A stretch of 64,000 nucleotides of DNA, taken from NCBI GenBank assembly GCA_023053685.1, contig JALIGW010000003.1:47209996-47273995 (forward strand), given 5' to 3'. Position numbers and translations under genes: made by a program. Shown here in pieces: positions 1 through 12,204 of the stretch (position 1 is its first letter; the number at the start of each line of letters is the position of its first letter). The DNA comes from Diadophis punctatus similis. Lineage: Eukaryota; Chordata; Lepidosauria; Squamata; Dipsadidae. The notes beneath the pieces were generated by a model. It did not search any database, was not told the DNA's origin, and saw only the letters and a list, made by a program, of their open reading frames with translations.

Positions 1-64
1 GACCTCCCACTTGAGCAGGGGGTTGGACTAGAAGATCTCCCCCTTCAAACTCTGTTATTCTGTT
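1..64 (+). mobile_element. L3/CR1 LINE 3' end (truncated by window edge)
   Basis: The sequence GAGCAGGGGGTTGGACTAGA and the following lines match the 3' terminus seen at 50337-50405 and, in antisense, at 45807 and 57149. It ends in TCTGTTATTCTGTTAG, the start of the ATTCT-type tail. Confidence 0.75.
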
Positions 65-1270
65 AGTAAGTAACTTCAGGAACTACCAAGTTTGTTATTC
101 AACAGCACAGTTGAAAGAACTTTCTCTGGCCTTGTTGGGAAATGCTACTTGGAAAAGAAGGGGACTATTGCCATAGTAAAGACAGATGGCATGAAAAATA
201 CCTATAGTCCTTTGAACTATAAGTTACAGAACAAAATAATATAATAACCAGTCTTCTGAGTTAGTAGTTCACTCAATTATCAGCCTTGTTCTTCTCAGGG
301 GTTATCCTGCCTATTTTCCCTTTCGGTATTCTTCATTCCTTATTTTCCAAGTGTTAATCAACATTTTGTAACTAATCAACGTATGCAATTTTCATTGGGC
401 TAATTCCTCCCTAAAGCTTTTTTTTTCACCCATACACACAGTAAAAGAAACTTTCTATACTGATGCAAAACTGGGGTACCTTACATTTGTGCATGGAATT
501 TGCATTGATAAGATCCTAGTTAATAGGATGTTTGATAATCATTTATCTCCTCTACAACTGAAGAGAACCTCAAACGTTTTTAGGAATTATATCTGGGGCT
601 GTTACTGTTGTTCTTCAGCATCTGCTGCTTAAGGCAGTTATATTGATTTGCTGATCAGGAGGGCTACCAATATTTTGCTTCAATTAAAATCTTTCCTGGT
701 CAGCTTAACATGTTTGTCTGCTGTTCTGCTTTCTGAGGCCTATCTCAGAAAACAAGAGAGTTCTAGAATGTTTAGTCTTTGACAAACTAAAGAGATGCAC
801 AATCTGACGTGTAAGAAAGAGGATGCACCTGTGAGATTTCAGGAAAAGATTAAGGTTTTTTATGGAGCTGGTAATTAATAGAGGTGACTTGCATCCTCAT
901 GGACCCTCCTAATAACCTTTTCCTGTTCAAATCAAAATTGAGGTGCAGCTCCACAAGATAACAATCTAAAGCCCAGGGAGTTCAGTTTCACACGCTGCTA
1001 AAGTACCCAAAGTCCTCTCATGCTGAGACTCTTCCAAACAATCTCCTTTATGACACAAAATAAACTAATGGGAGGTAGGTGGGCAGGTAAACAATTGTGA
1101 CAAATCTTTACTACCAGGGCAAGCATGATATCAGAGCCAATTAAAAGAGGGAGAAAAACAAACAAAGGGGAAAGACTGTAAGAACCTACAAGATTGTTGA
1201 TGATTCTCTTGGCCTCCCATAGTGCTCCCTAATTTGAGACAAAAAGGCTCTGGATTCTACTCTATCATGG
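65..1270. other. No recognisable gene
   Basis: AT-rich sequence with short interrupted frames on both strands and no repeat family that I can name. Confidence 0.6.
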
Positions 1271-1419
1271 TTAGTTTCTCAGACTTGCAACTGTAAGATA
1301 TGTAGACTTCAACTCCCAGAATATTCCAGCCAGCGGAACATCCCATGGTAGGTTGGATTTGGAGAAATCTGGAAGCCGAAGTCCACAGATCTTAAACTTG
1401 CCAAGTTTGAGAAACACTG
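1271..1419. mobile_element. Short hAT-like MITE (fragment)
   Basis: It begins TTAGTTTCTCAGACTTGCAA and ends with CCAAGTTTGAGAAACACTG, which are imperfect inverted termini. Inside is the motif GACTTCAACTCCCAGAATATTCC, frequent in squamate repeats. Similar ends bound 2873-2945 and 14176-14274. No clean target duplication was found. Confidence 0.45.
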
Positions 1420-1894
1420 GTCTAGGTACTCAGTCACGTCTTAGAATAATTGCATAGAAATAACTAAACTGAAAAGGCAGCAGCAACAAAGTAAGCTTGT
1501 TTTCTCTTGGCTAAGTGGGGTATATTTAACATTTCAGGATTTGTTTACATTTCTGAAGATTAGTCAAGCAATAATTAGTCAAGCAACTTTTGACGGATCT
1601 GTGCTTAATCACTGTTTTATCACAATCTTTTCTACCCTAATAATAATTCCACTTTATTAATCCCCTTCAGCTACATCATATCTCAATAGCACGTTTCTCA
1701 TTACATATACCTAGGCTACTTCTTATTGACGTATTTAATTATAGCCTTAAATAAATCTACTTGCTCCCATTAGGCAAATAAATTCTCCAATGTCAGTGAT
1801 GTGAAGTTGGTTAAAAAAGATGAAAATTTTCTCAATTTGATCTCAGTCTTTGGAATTATGTTCCCTTATTAATGTTAAACTTCAAAAGACATTA

Positions 1895-2282
1895 CAAGTA
1901 ATCCTCGACTTACAACAATTCATACAGTGATCGTTCAATTGGCACTGAAAAAAGTGACTATGACCATTTTTCACAGTTACAACCTTTGTAGCATCCCCAT
2001 GACCATTTGATCAAAATTTAGACGCTTGGCAACTGGTTCATATTTATGACCATTGCTGTTTCCCAAGGTCATGTGATCCCCTTTTGCAACCTTTTGATAA
2101 GTAAAGTCAATGGGGAAGCCACGTTCACTTAACAACTGGGTTACTAACTTATCAACTGCAGTGATTCACTTAACAACTGTGGCAAGAAAGGTCATAAAAT
2201 GGGGCAAAACTCACTTAACAAATGTCTCACTTAACAACAGAAATTTTGGGCTCAACTGTGATTGTAAGTCAAGGACAACCTA
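1895..2282 (+). mobile_element. 388-bp palindromic TA-target MITE (TAGTCCTCGACTTA family)
   Basis: The termini CAAGTAATCCTCGACTTAC and GTAAGTCAAGGACAACCTA are inverted repeats flanked by TA dinucleotides at 1893-1894 and 2283-2284, consistent with a Tc1/mariner-type non-autonomous element. The body is shared with 33850-35349, 34843-35236 and 50592-50996. The open frame inside (2110-2316) is a transposon artefact. Confidence 0.8.
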
Positions 2283-3501
2283 TACTTATTGCAGTATCAA
2301 TCTAAAGTTCATATAATTCTGTACGTAAAATTAAGCATACAGTATATACACAATTAGAAGACTTTACTTTTCAATGTAAATAATCAAATGTAGTATTATT
2401 CATTGACTTCGAACAACAAAAAGTAACTTATGGTAGCTCCATGTAATAATTAAATTTATAGATCTGAAATAGCTAGTCTAATAGCTAGCTATGGCCAAAC
2501 TCAAATCAGACACCACTTAGTCAGGAAATGATGCTAGATGTTATGTGACTTCAACCTATGTGCTGCTTATATGCTCACAGCAGCATTAAAATAATGCAAT
2601 AGGCCTTAGTTGCTCAAGGTAGATAGAAAGGAATCAGTCATTGGGTCTTTGCACTTCAAAATTGCTTTGGGTTAATCGAAATGAACAACTAGTTTAAGAT
2701 ACTGTTCTAACGAGGAAAATTGTTTGTTTTACGTTTCTTTGTGTTTTATGTTTTTTAATGTTGAAAATGTTCAATAAAAATTATTTTTAAAAAAGATACT
2801 GTTCTAGATGCAGTTCATCAAATTCAGAGTTTTCAATTTGCCTATATACTGTCAACCATGGCACACCTGCTTCAGTGTTTCTCAGCTTTGGCAAGTTTAA
2901 AATGCTTAGACTTAAATTTAGGATTACCAAGATTTAGAAACACTGCCCTATTGTATCGCTTTTTACTCAAACCAGAGAAATGACTGAGTACTTAGGCCTC
3001 TCTTAACACCAAGCATCTTTGGGTTATCTCAAATCATGCACTCATATGTCCAGGAGAACAAATATTGATGTGATTGGGACTATAGGTTGATTAGACGAAA
3101 GCTTTTTAATGTACACAGTACCATAAACTATATATGCCCAAGGTCTTGGTTTGACCAGTAAAGTTCCAGTTTAGGACGGATCAAACAGCAACAATAATCA
3201 ACAACCTAGAAAAATTGCCATTTTTATAGAAGGTAAGGAAGAAGAGCTGAAATATAAACAAGTGATTTCCAGCATGCTGTTGCTGTTGCTGCTATCACCA
3301 CAGAGATAATGTTACTGTTGTACAGAAAGCTTTAGGCCAGACAAGAGGCAATCCCATCACAGCAAGGTAACAAGGATGTGTAGTGGCCCAAAACTGTTTG
3401 GGGATGTAAATATCCTGCTATTGATTTATCTCTGTTTTTGGTATGGCATGCTATTACTCACAGTGCTCCTAATACACCAAAATCTGTAATATAGACAGGT
3501 T

Positions 3502-3555
<54 letters not shown>

Positions 3556-4774
3556 ATCACGTTCCAGAGAGTCTATTTGACATAGACTGTTAGGTTAGAC
3601 TGTTCTGATTATGGGGATATATGATATGGTTTCAAATCTATATTTAATTTTAGATGTAATTTTTATATCAATGCTATCTTGATCATCACTTTGGTCACTG
3701 ATCTGTCTAGGTTTTGTATGAATACAGTAAAAAGCTAGGTATAAGTAACCAACATGAGTTGTGGAAACTCATAAAAAACATATCAAACAAAGTTGGACAT
3801 ACCCTGAGCCAGTTACCTCTGGAAAATAACTATCTATGGCAGATAAGCTGTGCGTCCAAATCACACATTCTTTTATAACATCTGTTCATAATACAGGCTA
3901 TCCTGCACTGTGGCATACTTGCAACTCACCACAAGGAAAATTAGTTCCAGCTTTATGGGCCAGCACACTTTAAGCAACACATCAATTCTTATGAGGAAGG
4001 ATGAAATGGGTTCACACTGCTCGCAACACATATCACTGCCTAATGAAATATGATTATTCCTTCAAGAGCAGCTAGACATGGCTACAACACTGGCTTTGCC
4101 CTTGAATTAGTCAAGGTCCTTATAAATAAATAGAACTGAGCACTCTGAATAAAAAAACCAAAATGAATAGATAATAATAGTGTATTACCACGGTTACTTC
4201 TCTAGGAAAGTCTAAGAAATTTGGTAGGGAAAGACTTATGCTGAGAATTAGTATATAATGAAGAATTTTCTCTTCTGAGAATTTCAGTTGTTACTAAACA
4301 GTCAGCTTATTGGTAGCCTTTTAATGCTATTTTACTGCTGAAGTTGCTGTACTATCCATTCATTATCTATATTTTTCAACCTGTTGTGCAACTTTTGGTT
4401 CTCTTAAAAATATGAGTAAATGTAAATTCAAACTATATTAAAATATCAAGAGTTATATATGTAGGACATTATTCTAAAACTTGGAATTATAATGTAAAGA
4501 ATTCTGAAGTGGTATGAAGAATTATTTGGAGGTAGTAAAACACCTTACTTCCTTAATAGAAAAGTCACTGTATCCTATTACCCACTCAGCCAGAATGGAA
4601 CAGAAAAACAACATTATCCAAATAAGGAGAAATGGCATTAAAATGGAAGACCCACCCTTCACATCCACAAGAAATCCTGAGTGAGCTGATACTCACTGAC
4701 CAGATGTGCTAGCGATAGTGACAAATCTTGCAGTCTTCTAAGACCATCTAATCCTAGGATGATTAAACGTGTGT
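2283..4774. other. Intergenic stretch without a gene
   Basis: AT-rich sequence with no coding signal. It contains a small hAT-like inverted-repeat fragment (2873-2945, CAGTGTTTCTC...GAAACACTG) and the (AC)n tract listed separately. Confidence 0.6.
3503..3553. repeat. (AC)n microsatellite
   Basis: About 25 uninterrupted CA dinucleotides. Confidence 0.98.
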
Positions 4775-5033
4775 TATTATTTATTTATTTATTTATTTAT
4801 TTGTGAGATTTATATACCGCCTCACAGTGCAAGCACTCTCTAAGCGGTTTACACCAGTAAGCAATGTAATTTACATTGCCCCCAACAATCTGGGTCCTCA
4901 TTTTACCTACCTCGGAAGGATGGAAGGCTGAGACAACCTTGAGCCAGTGAGATTTGAACCGCTGACCTGCAGATCACAGTCAGCTAAAGTGGCCTGCAGT
5001 ACTGCCTCTAACCGCTGCGCCACCTCGGCTCTT
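4775..5033 (-). mobile_element. Sauria-type tRNA-derived SINE
   Basis: Read on the minus strand, it starts GAGCCGAGGTGGCGCAGCGG with a tRNA-like A box (GCGCAGCGGTTAGAGG) and B box (GGTTCAAATC), continues through a unique body (CTTCCATCC, GGACCCAGATTGTTGGGGGC), and ends with TGAGGCGGTATATAAATCTC and an (AAAT)n tail. A second copy on the + strand is at 54055-54307. Confidence 0.9.
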
Positions 5034-6003
5034 ATCCCAGCAGGAACTGTTCAAACAGGCTGGATATGGGCCAAGACTCAGACGAGGTAACAGTAGCAAG
5101 TGGTCACTGTCCAGCCATAGGTCAACTGTAAAAAGGTCAACTGATTAAAAAGACCATAAAAGATCTAGACTTAACTGATCGACTTTTATGGCCCCCCTAT
5201 AGATAAACCCAATTAAGGTCACTATTTACTATGTAAAATTAAAACTTCTGATGATGAATAATAGATGCTTGCTTGCTGTGTTCATAACCTGTTCCTTACT
5301 GTAGTACAGCTGACCGCCAAAAAAATCTTTGTTTTACAGTTATTAAAATACAAGGAGAAAGTCTTATCAAGTCAAAGTCACCTGCCAGCATAAGACCAAA
5401 ACTTGGATATTCCTAAGTGAATTGAGAAAATTAGTTCTTTAATTTATCCCAGCATTTGGGGGGAAAAATCAACATACTGGGTTACATGGATATTTATAAT
5501 TACAATATTGCATTTGGCTAAATTAACCCCAACAGCTAACATCATGTGTATCAACACCTTCTCAGACCCAATCCCATGTGGCATTGCAAACAGCATTAAA
5601 GGGGTTCACTGAGTAATCATGTAATATTATATAATATGGGGTGAGGGCCTCCTGTAAAATAAAAGTTTCTTTACAATCTTATGTCTTGGAAATAAGGATC
5701 ATCCTTCTTTGGCCTTCTAACCAGCAATGTTGCAAGAAATCAGGAAGATTCCCCTTTGTCCCTTGCTCAGGTCTGAGAGTTGGCTCAAGACTGGGACAGT
5801 TGTTCTCTCAAAGGAGGCTCTGCCTGATAGGAATAGAATGGATTTGTCAGATCAGCTGTATAGCTAGCTTAGGTGGAGGTTGGAGTGATCTTCAATGGTA
5901 ATAGAACTTGAGACTCAACATGTGGTGGGAAAGATCACAACAGCAGAAAAAATTGCATTTCAATTGGACAAAAGCACTGAAATCACTGGTGAAGCGCAAT
6001 TAA
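5034..6003. other. No recognisable gene
   Basis: AT-rich unique-looking sequence; the 86-codon frame at 5641 lacks an ATG and shows no domain. Confidence 0.5.
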
Positions 6004-6253
6004 TTGTCTTTGTGCGTGTTCCTGATGAGAAGGAAGGACTCACCGGAGAAGAGCCTAATGCTGGGAAAGATTGAGGGCAAAAGAAGAAGGGGACAACAGA
6101 GAATGAGGTGGCTGGATGGAATCACTGAAGCAGTCGGCGTGAGCTTAAATGGATTCCAGAGGATGGTAGAGAATAGGAAGGCCTGGAGGAACATTGTCCA
6201 TGGGGTTGTGATAGGTCAAACATGACTTCGCAACTAACAACAACAACAACAAT
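6004..6253 (+). mobile_element. BovB/RTE LINE 3' end
   Basis: A + frame encodes RRKDSPEKSLMLGKIEGKRR followed by RMRWLDGITEAVGVSL and AWRNIVHGV, the typical C-terminus of RTE/BovB reverse-transcriptase ORFs. The frame ends with GACTTCGCAACTAACAACAA, i.e. a (CAA)n tail characteristic of squamate BovB. The copy is 5' truncated and not functional. BovB is known to move horizontally between squamates and mammals. Confidence 0.8.
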
Positions 6254-8129
6254 GGATGTCCAGGCCAGTGGGGGTAAAGTTATTGGAGTAGATCAGATAA
6301 TAAATAGTTCCCATGGGATGCTCAGTGAAATTGGTTTGAGAACTGTGACTGGGATCAGTTTGCACGGAGTTGGAATTTGTAGCCAGATGGAAGAAATACC
6401 AACTTTTATTATAATGTTTATTTGGATCTAAAACAAGGTTTGGGGGAGGGCATATAAAAGAAAACAAAAATCTTTCATACCAAAGCAGTAGATTATCTGT
6501 GATGCCACAACTAGATATCTCTCCTGTCTACATGAGGTTTCTGTTGAGTTTATGCCACTAGCTGGCATCAATGCAATGGAGAAGACATGAATGAATAATT
6601 TGTCTGGACTTGCAAGGACATCAGTTGGGGAGCTTCTTCTGTCATGCTCTCCTGGAAATGGAGCTATCCAGAAGTAGAGCTGCAGTCTGACAGTGGATGT
6701 TCACTATAGCTCTCCAGGTAGAACAGAACAATCCAGTCAATATTGGCAGGATTTAAATAGGAAGACTTCACAGCAAATTGCCTATTCACTCTTATTGGCC
6801 CAACACACTGTGGAACTTTTTATTTAGTCAATTTTAATGCCTTGTAACCCAAGAGGAGATATAACGATACCCCTTTTGCAGAGTGAACCTGAGGCTCTAG
6901 CCCACATGTTCATTCAATGTCCTTTCTACAGCAACTTCTGTTCTGTAGAACTTCTACAGCAACCTTCATATTGTCTTTCCACCTGCTCTGTTCTTTGTCT
7001 TTTTATTATTTACCTAACATTTCCAGGATGGTTGCAACATTTATGCCGGTTGCCATTGTTTTAAGCAAGGATTAAACATTATCCTACATTCTAGTATTTT
7101 ATAAATATACATTTTCTTATGCGTTCTATATTGTTTTACGTTTTCTGTGTTACATTTCACTGGTCACAGGCTGCAATAAAGTTACACATTCACATATATA
7201 CTATGTCTGGTTGCTGCCAGGTAGCAATGTGGAAATAAATAAATAAAATACATATATATCTTCCAGTGTAGTGGTTTTAGAACTTTACTCATAAAGAAGG
7301 GTTTTTAAAATTTATATTTATTAGTATTCTACCAGTATCTGTAGGGTTTTGCAGTTTGATCCATTTTCTTTCTATTAATCATCTCAACACCCAAGTCTTT
7401 GCAAACTTCTTAAAAAGTTTTTTTTATAAATCATGGTCACCGACCACAATAAAGATACAATACCAATATCTCAACCCCAGCTAATGGGAATTCTGAGATA
7501 TCAGAGGCAGAGCATTTTCCACATTTGCAAAGAAAGAAAGGGAGATTTTGGTAGGATCAGTAAAGGAGAACGTAGCTTGCTGTGATTCGTAAGTTTGTAA
7601 CTGAAAATAAGAAACATCCTTATGGTACATTATATAGCACATTTATAATGGAGTTGACACCCAGGAGTAAAACATACACTGTACCTATGGAAGTTCCCTG
7701 GTTTATTTCCCACCACTTCCAGCTGTGGTGTGAAACACCTGGATTCAGTAGGCTAGATGAATAGGAGAATAATAAAATGAAGGGTTCAAAATAATCTTGA
7801 AGATATTCTAGCCAAACCTAGGCCCAAGTATCCAGCCTTTGTTTGGGTAGGTCCACAAAGAACAGCCCACGTCTCTTGATTTGTAGAATACCTCTTATAG
7901 TCAGACCATTTTTCCTAATGTGCATCCAAAATCTGCTCCTTGAACTTAAACCCACTGGATTTGCTCTCTGATCTTGTGTGTAAAGTAACTTCCTCTGTGC
8001 CATAATCATTTATTGTCTGCAATTCACTCTTAGTATATATAACATGGAGTATTCCTTCTGGGGCAGGAATACTAACAAGTCAAAAAGAAACGAAATGCAA
8101 GGCATTAGTAGCAACAAGGAATCATAGCC
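6254..8129. other. Sequence upstream of the KCNC4 promoter, no gene
   Basis: At 6837-7064 a frame includes EALAHMFIQCPFYS, resembling the terminal Cys/His segment of LINE ORF2 proteins and followed by CAATAAAG at about 7154, so a decayed LINE 3' end is possible. The rest is unrecognised. Confidence 0.4.
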
Positions 8130-8233
8130 GTTGCCAGGCAACGCAGACAGCGATTGGCTGGCTGGACCAAAAGTATGGGCTCACTTCTTCTCTAAATCCC
8201 TCTCTCATGTTCTTTGTTGCCATTGGTATAAAA
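8130..8233 (+). promoter_or_regulatory. Candidate core promoter: X-box, CCAAT boxes, TATA-like box
   Basis: At 8130-8142 there is a perfect palindrome, GTTGCCAGGCAAC, fitting the RFX-family X-box consensus. An inverted CCAAT box (GATTGGC) follows at 8152-8158, a second (CATTGG) at 8221-8226, and a TATAAAA at 8227-8233. The cluster sits at the upstream edge of the CpG island and points toward KCNC4, so a start site near 8260 is plausible. That would imply a 5' UTR of up to about 1.8 kb unless a 5' intron is removed. Motifs are seen directly; function is inferred. Confidence 0.4.
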
Positions 8234-8269
8234 CTAACGCTCTTCTTCTCCTGAAACGATTCAAGATTT

Positions 8270-9800
8270 CTGATTTCTCATTTTCTGCATTCGATCGGGG
8301 GAGGATTAGGATCTCCTTTGGAACTAGCGCAGCGAAAGGGAGTCCCCCCCCCCCCGTTTCCCCCACTCCTTTGCTAGATAAAATGCAAAAGGAAACACGC
8401 AGCGAGCCTGGGCCATAATCGTCCGCCCGCCCCGATCGTGCAAAGGCAGAAAACATCTTGCCAGCTCCCGCTCAGCTTGGAAGAGGGCTGGGTAGGGCTG
8501 GGCTGGGCTGGGCCGGGCATACACGAGCCCGAGTATCCGGGCAACGGGCAAGCGCAAAGCCATTCCGAGGAAAACCGCCGGGGCTACCAAATCCGCGCCT
8601 CCCTGCAGCGAGCGCCCTCTCTGGGCTGCAAGAGAAACGCTTCTGTTTGGCTTTGCGCTTCCTATGGCTTTTCGCCTCGGCTTTGCAGTCCGGACGCCGC
8701 CGGCAACAGGCTGCTTTGTGGCAAAGAAGAGCCGCGCGGGCGCCCTTGCCCGCAGACTCTCTCTCTCCCTCCCTCCTCCCTCCTTTGCTCGCGCAGCAAC
8801 TTGTGGATTGCGCCGAGCTGCTCCTCGCGGCCAGCCTTTCCCGCCACAGCCCCTCCCAGTCCTGGAGGAGGGGAAAGCGACGCGAGCGCACGCGAGAGAG
8901 CCCAAGTCACCCGAGCGGTGCGCTCCTTCCACTCCCTCTTCGCCCTCCCACAGTTTGAAAATGAGACAGCGCCAAGCGGGCTCGGGTTCCTCCCGCTTTC
9001 TCGCCAGCGCACCTGACGGCCGACGAGCCCACCCGCCCCCTTTCTCCTCAGCCGTGGCGAGACCGCTGCTCTCCCGCTTAGACCCGATGGTCTCCGACGG
9101 GAAGCGGATCCCCCCGTCAGAAGCCTGAACCTCGGTTATTATCCAAGCCAGCCGGACGGAGAGACAGCCAAGCCCCGCTCGGAAGCCTCCCTGCCCTCTG
9201 CTGTCTGCCATTTGCGACGGCGGAACCATTCAGCCTAAGAAGCGATGCGCCTCGGTACATCGGCTTTTCTTACCGGCTCTTCGCCTCGTCCAGGGAAACG
9301 GCCCGCGGGCTTTGTGCTGCGCTGACGGGGGTCGTTGTTTTTGTGTCTTCCGGTTGCCTGGAAGGGAAAGGCGGGCCATCGAGCGAGGGGTTTGGGAACG
9401 AGGGGGAAGCAAAGGCGAGACCCGGCGAATTGGTTGCGTATCTCGGGCGGCGCGTGGGAGAGAGAGAAGCGTCTTTACCCGAGGAGGTCCTCCGAAGTTT
9501 AAAATCGTCTTGAAAGTCACGTCGAGCTTCTCTTCTCTACTTTGCAAGACGGGGCTGTTTACCAACCAGCGGCGGAAAGCAGAAAAGGCGTTTCTCCTAG
9601 GAATCTCTTCAGGTGGTGTTTTGTTCGCCGGTTCCTTTTGGCTTGGCCAGGAGCCTGTGCCCTGGATGAATTGCCCGCCCCGCCGCTTCAGGTCTGTGGC
9701 CATTGGCTTCCAGCCCGCCCAAAAGGTGATATAATCCTTCTGCTATCTTAGTTGGCCAGACAGGGCCGTTTCCTTCCACGTCGGGGCTTTGCTGCCGGCT
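8270..9800. promoter_or_regulatory. KCNC4: CpG island at the 5' end of KCNC4
   Basis: The sequence changes abruptly from AT-rich surroundings to GC-rich, CpG-dense DNA with many GC boxes, and returns to average composition shortly before the KCNC4 start codon. This is the expected position of the KCNC4 promoter and 5' untranslated region. Several long open frames occur on both strands here, but they overlap each other in five frames and show only Arg/Pro/Gly/Ala-rich composition with no recognisable domain, so I read them as by-products of high GC content. A run of about 17 C residues lies near 9952-9969. Boundaries are estimated by eye; island status would need a CpG observed/expected calculation. 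Confidence 0.8.
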
Positions 9801-10029
9801 CACCGAGGCACTTGTTGCAGCTCCTCGCTGGGGTTTGGGAAGGTTTGATAAGACTTCCTTTCCTCCCCCAAAAAATAACGGCGGGCGTTCAAACCAGCTC
9901 CATCTCACCAGCCCCCTCAGGGCACAACTGGGGCAGGGCCTCTCTCTGCTTCCCCCCCCCCCCCCCCCCGATTCTGGGCCAGAAGGAAAAGGGTTATCAG
10001 AAGCACTTCTGGCCCACCTAACCTAATCT

Positions 10030-10677
10030 ATGATCAGCTCCGTGTGTGTCTCATCTTACCGTGGGCGCAAATCAGGGAACAAGCCACCCTCCAAAACATG
10101 CCTGAAGGAAGAGATGGGCAAAGCAGAAGAGTCCGACAAGATCACGATCAACGTGGGGGGCACCCGGCATGAGACCTACAAGAGCACTTTGCGCACCCTG
10201 CCTGGGACCCGGCTGGCCTGGCTGGCAGATCCCGATGCCCAGACCAATTTTGACTTTGATGGGAAAAGCAATGAGTTTTTCTTTGACCGCCACCCAGGCA
10301 TTTTCTCTTACGTCTTGAACTACTACCGCACGGGCAAACTACACTGCCCGGCTGACATCTGTGGGCCCCTCTTTGAAGAGGAGCTGACCTACTGGGGCAT
10401 TGATGAGACTGATGTGGAGCCTTGCTGCTGGATGACTTACCGGCAGCACCGGGATGCGGAGGAAGCCCTGGATATCTTCGAGAGCCCTGAGCCTGGCAGC
10501 GGGCTGGCTGGGGAAGAGACTGAAGATGAAGGGGCCCGGGAGATGACCCTTCAACACCTGGGCATGGAGGATAGGCCTCCTGGAGCCTCAGGAGGAGGAG
10601 GATGTGGCTGTTGCCGGAACTGGCAGCCGAAGATGTGGGCACTTTTTGAGGATCCCTATTCATCAAAGGCGGCCCGG
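10030..10677 (+). CDS. KCNC4: KCNC4 (Kv3.4) exon 1: inactivation ball and T1 domain
   Basis: This exon encodes residues 1-216 of a Shaw-class voltage-gated K+ channel subunit. The first 29 residues ([16 protein letters not shown]...) are the N-type inactivation ball that distinguishes Kv3.4 from other Kv3 paralogs. They keep Cys6 (redox-sensitive in known Kv3.4) and Ser8, Ser9, Ser15 and Ser21, the known PKC sites. The T1 tetramerisation domain runs from about residue 38 ([14 protein letters not shown]) to about 140 and has the Zn-binding H-x5-C-x20-CC motif of Shaw channels at H105, C111, C132 and C133. Compared with mammalian Kv3.4, the Gly/Ser-rich insert before EFFFDRHPG is absent and a short Kv3.1-like linker is present. 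The exon ends after a [19 protein letters not shown] motif at a strong donor (CGG|gtgagt, phase 0). The ATG was chosen because the ball sequence must begin there. Confidence 0.97.
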
Positions 10678-11113
10678 GTGAGTCAGTAAGAGAGGGCAGG
10701 GAGACCAGGTTTCCTAGGGTGGGTGGGTAGGTGGGTAGGTATGTGCCCCACTTCTATTGCCTAGGATACAATTGGATGCCCTTCTGATATGTAGGACTAC
10801 AAGTCCCATCATTCCCAGGCAACATTACCAGTGACCAGCTTGGGCGACAGGCACTCTATTGGAGCGTATCTGATTGGGGAAGATTGAATTAATCACTTGG
10901 GTTTGGGGGCATGCAAAACAAAAAAGCCCTCCCCCCCTCCCTCAGTATGTTTCTTTGCAGATTTACTACTGTAGTTGCTTTACATTTCAAGCTCTCAAAG
11001 TTTTCAGTGTAGTTCTTCACCTGAGAGTGACCTCTGCTTCCTCTGCTGCTGCTTCTCTTATTTTCCCCTTTATTTGCCTTTTCTGATACAGGTAACAGGT
11101 CTTGCTCTTTTTC

Positions 11114-11115
<2 letters not shown>

Positions 11116-11200
<85 letters not shown>
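11116..11200. repeat. (GT)n microsatellite in KCNC4 intron 1
   Basis: About 42 uninterrupted TG dinucleotides, about 440 bp downstream of the exon 1 donor. It produces spurious poly-Val/Cys and poly-Thr/His open frames. Confidence 0.98.
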
Positions 11201-11202
<2 letters not shown>

Positions 11203-12204
11203 ATTGTGCATGGTGAAGACTTGGCTGTTTTATATTCCCCAGTTATTTATCAGTACTGCACACGAATACTCTCTGCAGGGAGAACAGAGCTTATATTTAA
11301 GGGTCTCTTTGGAGGTTTGGAAAAATCTGCTACCAGCACACCCTTGGAACAGATTTTTTTTCTCCCCCCATTGAATCCAACATTTGACAGAGTTTGGAGA
11401 AAGCCTAATTAGATCCCCCCCTTTTGTATATTCTATTATTCTAGCTGCAGGATTGCCAGGTGCTCTGAATTTACTAGTGGTATATGATGTAGTGTACCTC
11501 AGAAGAGGAATAGTACTGGTAGATACCTTGGTATTAGTTAGACATTTCTAATTCTCCATTATTAAAGAATAATAACAACAGGAAAATGATTTTTCCATTG
11601 AAATTAGGTAGCTAAAATACAAGTAAGTTTTGTGTAGTCATGAATGGGCTTTTGCATAAAAGAACTGTACTCTGAATTAAGTTTGGTACCGAAAATTTCT
11701 TCCTAAGCTGTGAGACATCCAACGGGCTCCATCAAGAAAGATTTCATTTGTCCAAGCAATTAAAGTTCTGTTGTGTCTACATATTTACATACACATACAC
11801 CCACACAACAAACATCAAAGAAACTTACTAGACTCACTTTTGTCCTGTATTTTTCTTTCTATTGTGCTATGTGATGTTTTCCTATAGTTTTCCCATATCT
11901 GAATTAATTTACCCTTAATATTTTCAATAACATGCAAACAAATTAGCAATACCTGACTGGTACAAATTGAGGTCTGATAGAAATCCCTGTATTAGTATTC
12001 TATAGATATTCTGTTTCCCCCCCCCCTTTTTTTAAAAAAAAACACTATGTGCATTTTAATAGAAATATATCATTTTTATTCCCAAGCAAGCCCATGTCCA
12101 CCCTTCTTTGCTTTTCCTTATACAGTATACATTTTTAACGTTCATTTTTGTGATACAAGCATACTTTTTATATTCAAGAAACAAATATCCATATATCTGC
12201 TTTA

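Noticed and set aside
4775..5033. tRNA gene from A- and B-box-like motifs
   Set aside because: The motifs are part of a SINE with a non-tRNA body and (AAAT)n tail; no cloverleaf with intact anticodon arm could be drawn.
8205..9751. Long ORFs (up to 301 codons) on both strands in the GC-rich block before KCNC4
   Set aside because: They overlap in several frames, have Arg/Pro/Ser/Gly-biased composition and no domain; high GC removes stop codons by chance. The block is better explained as a CpG island.
11017..11412. Poly-Val/Cys and poly-Thr/His ORFs
   Set aside because: They are translations of the (GT)n microsatellite.
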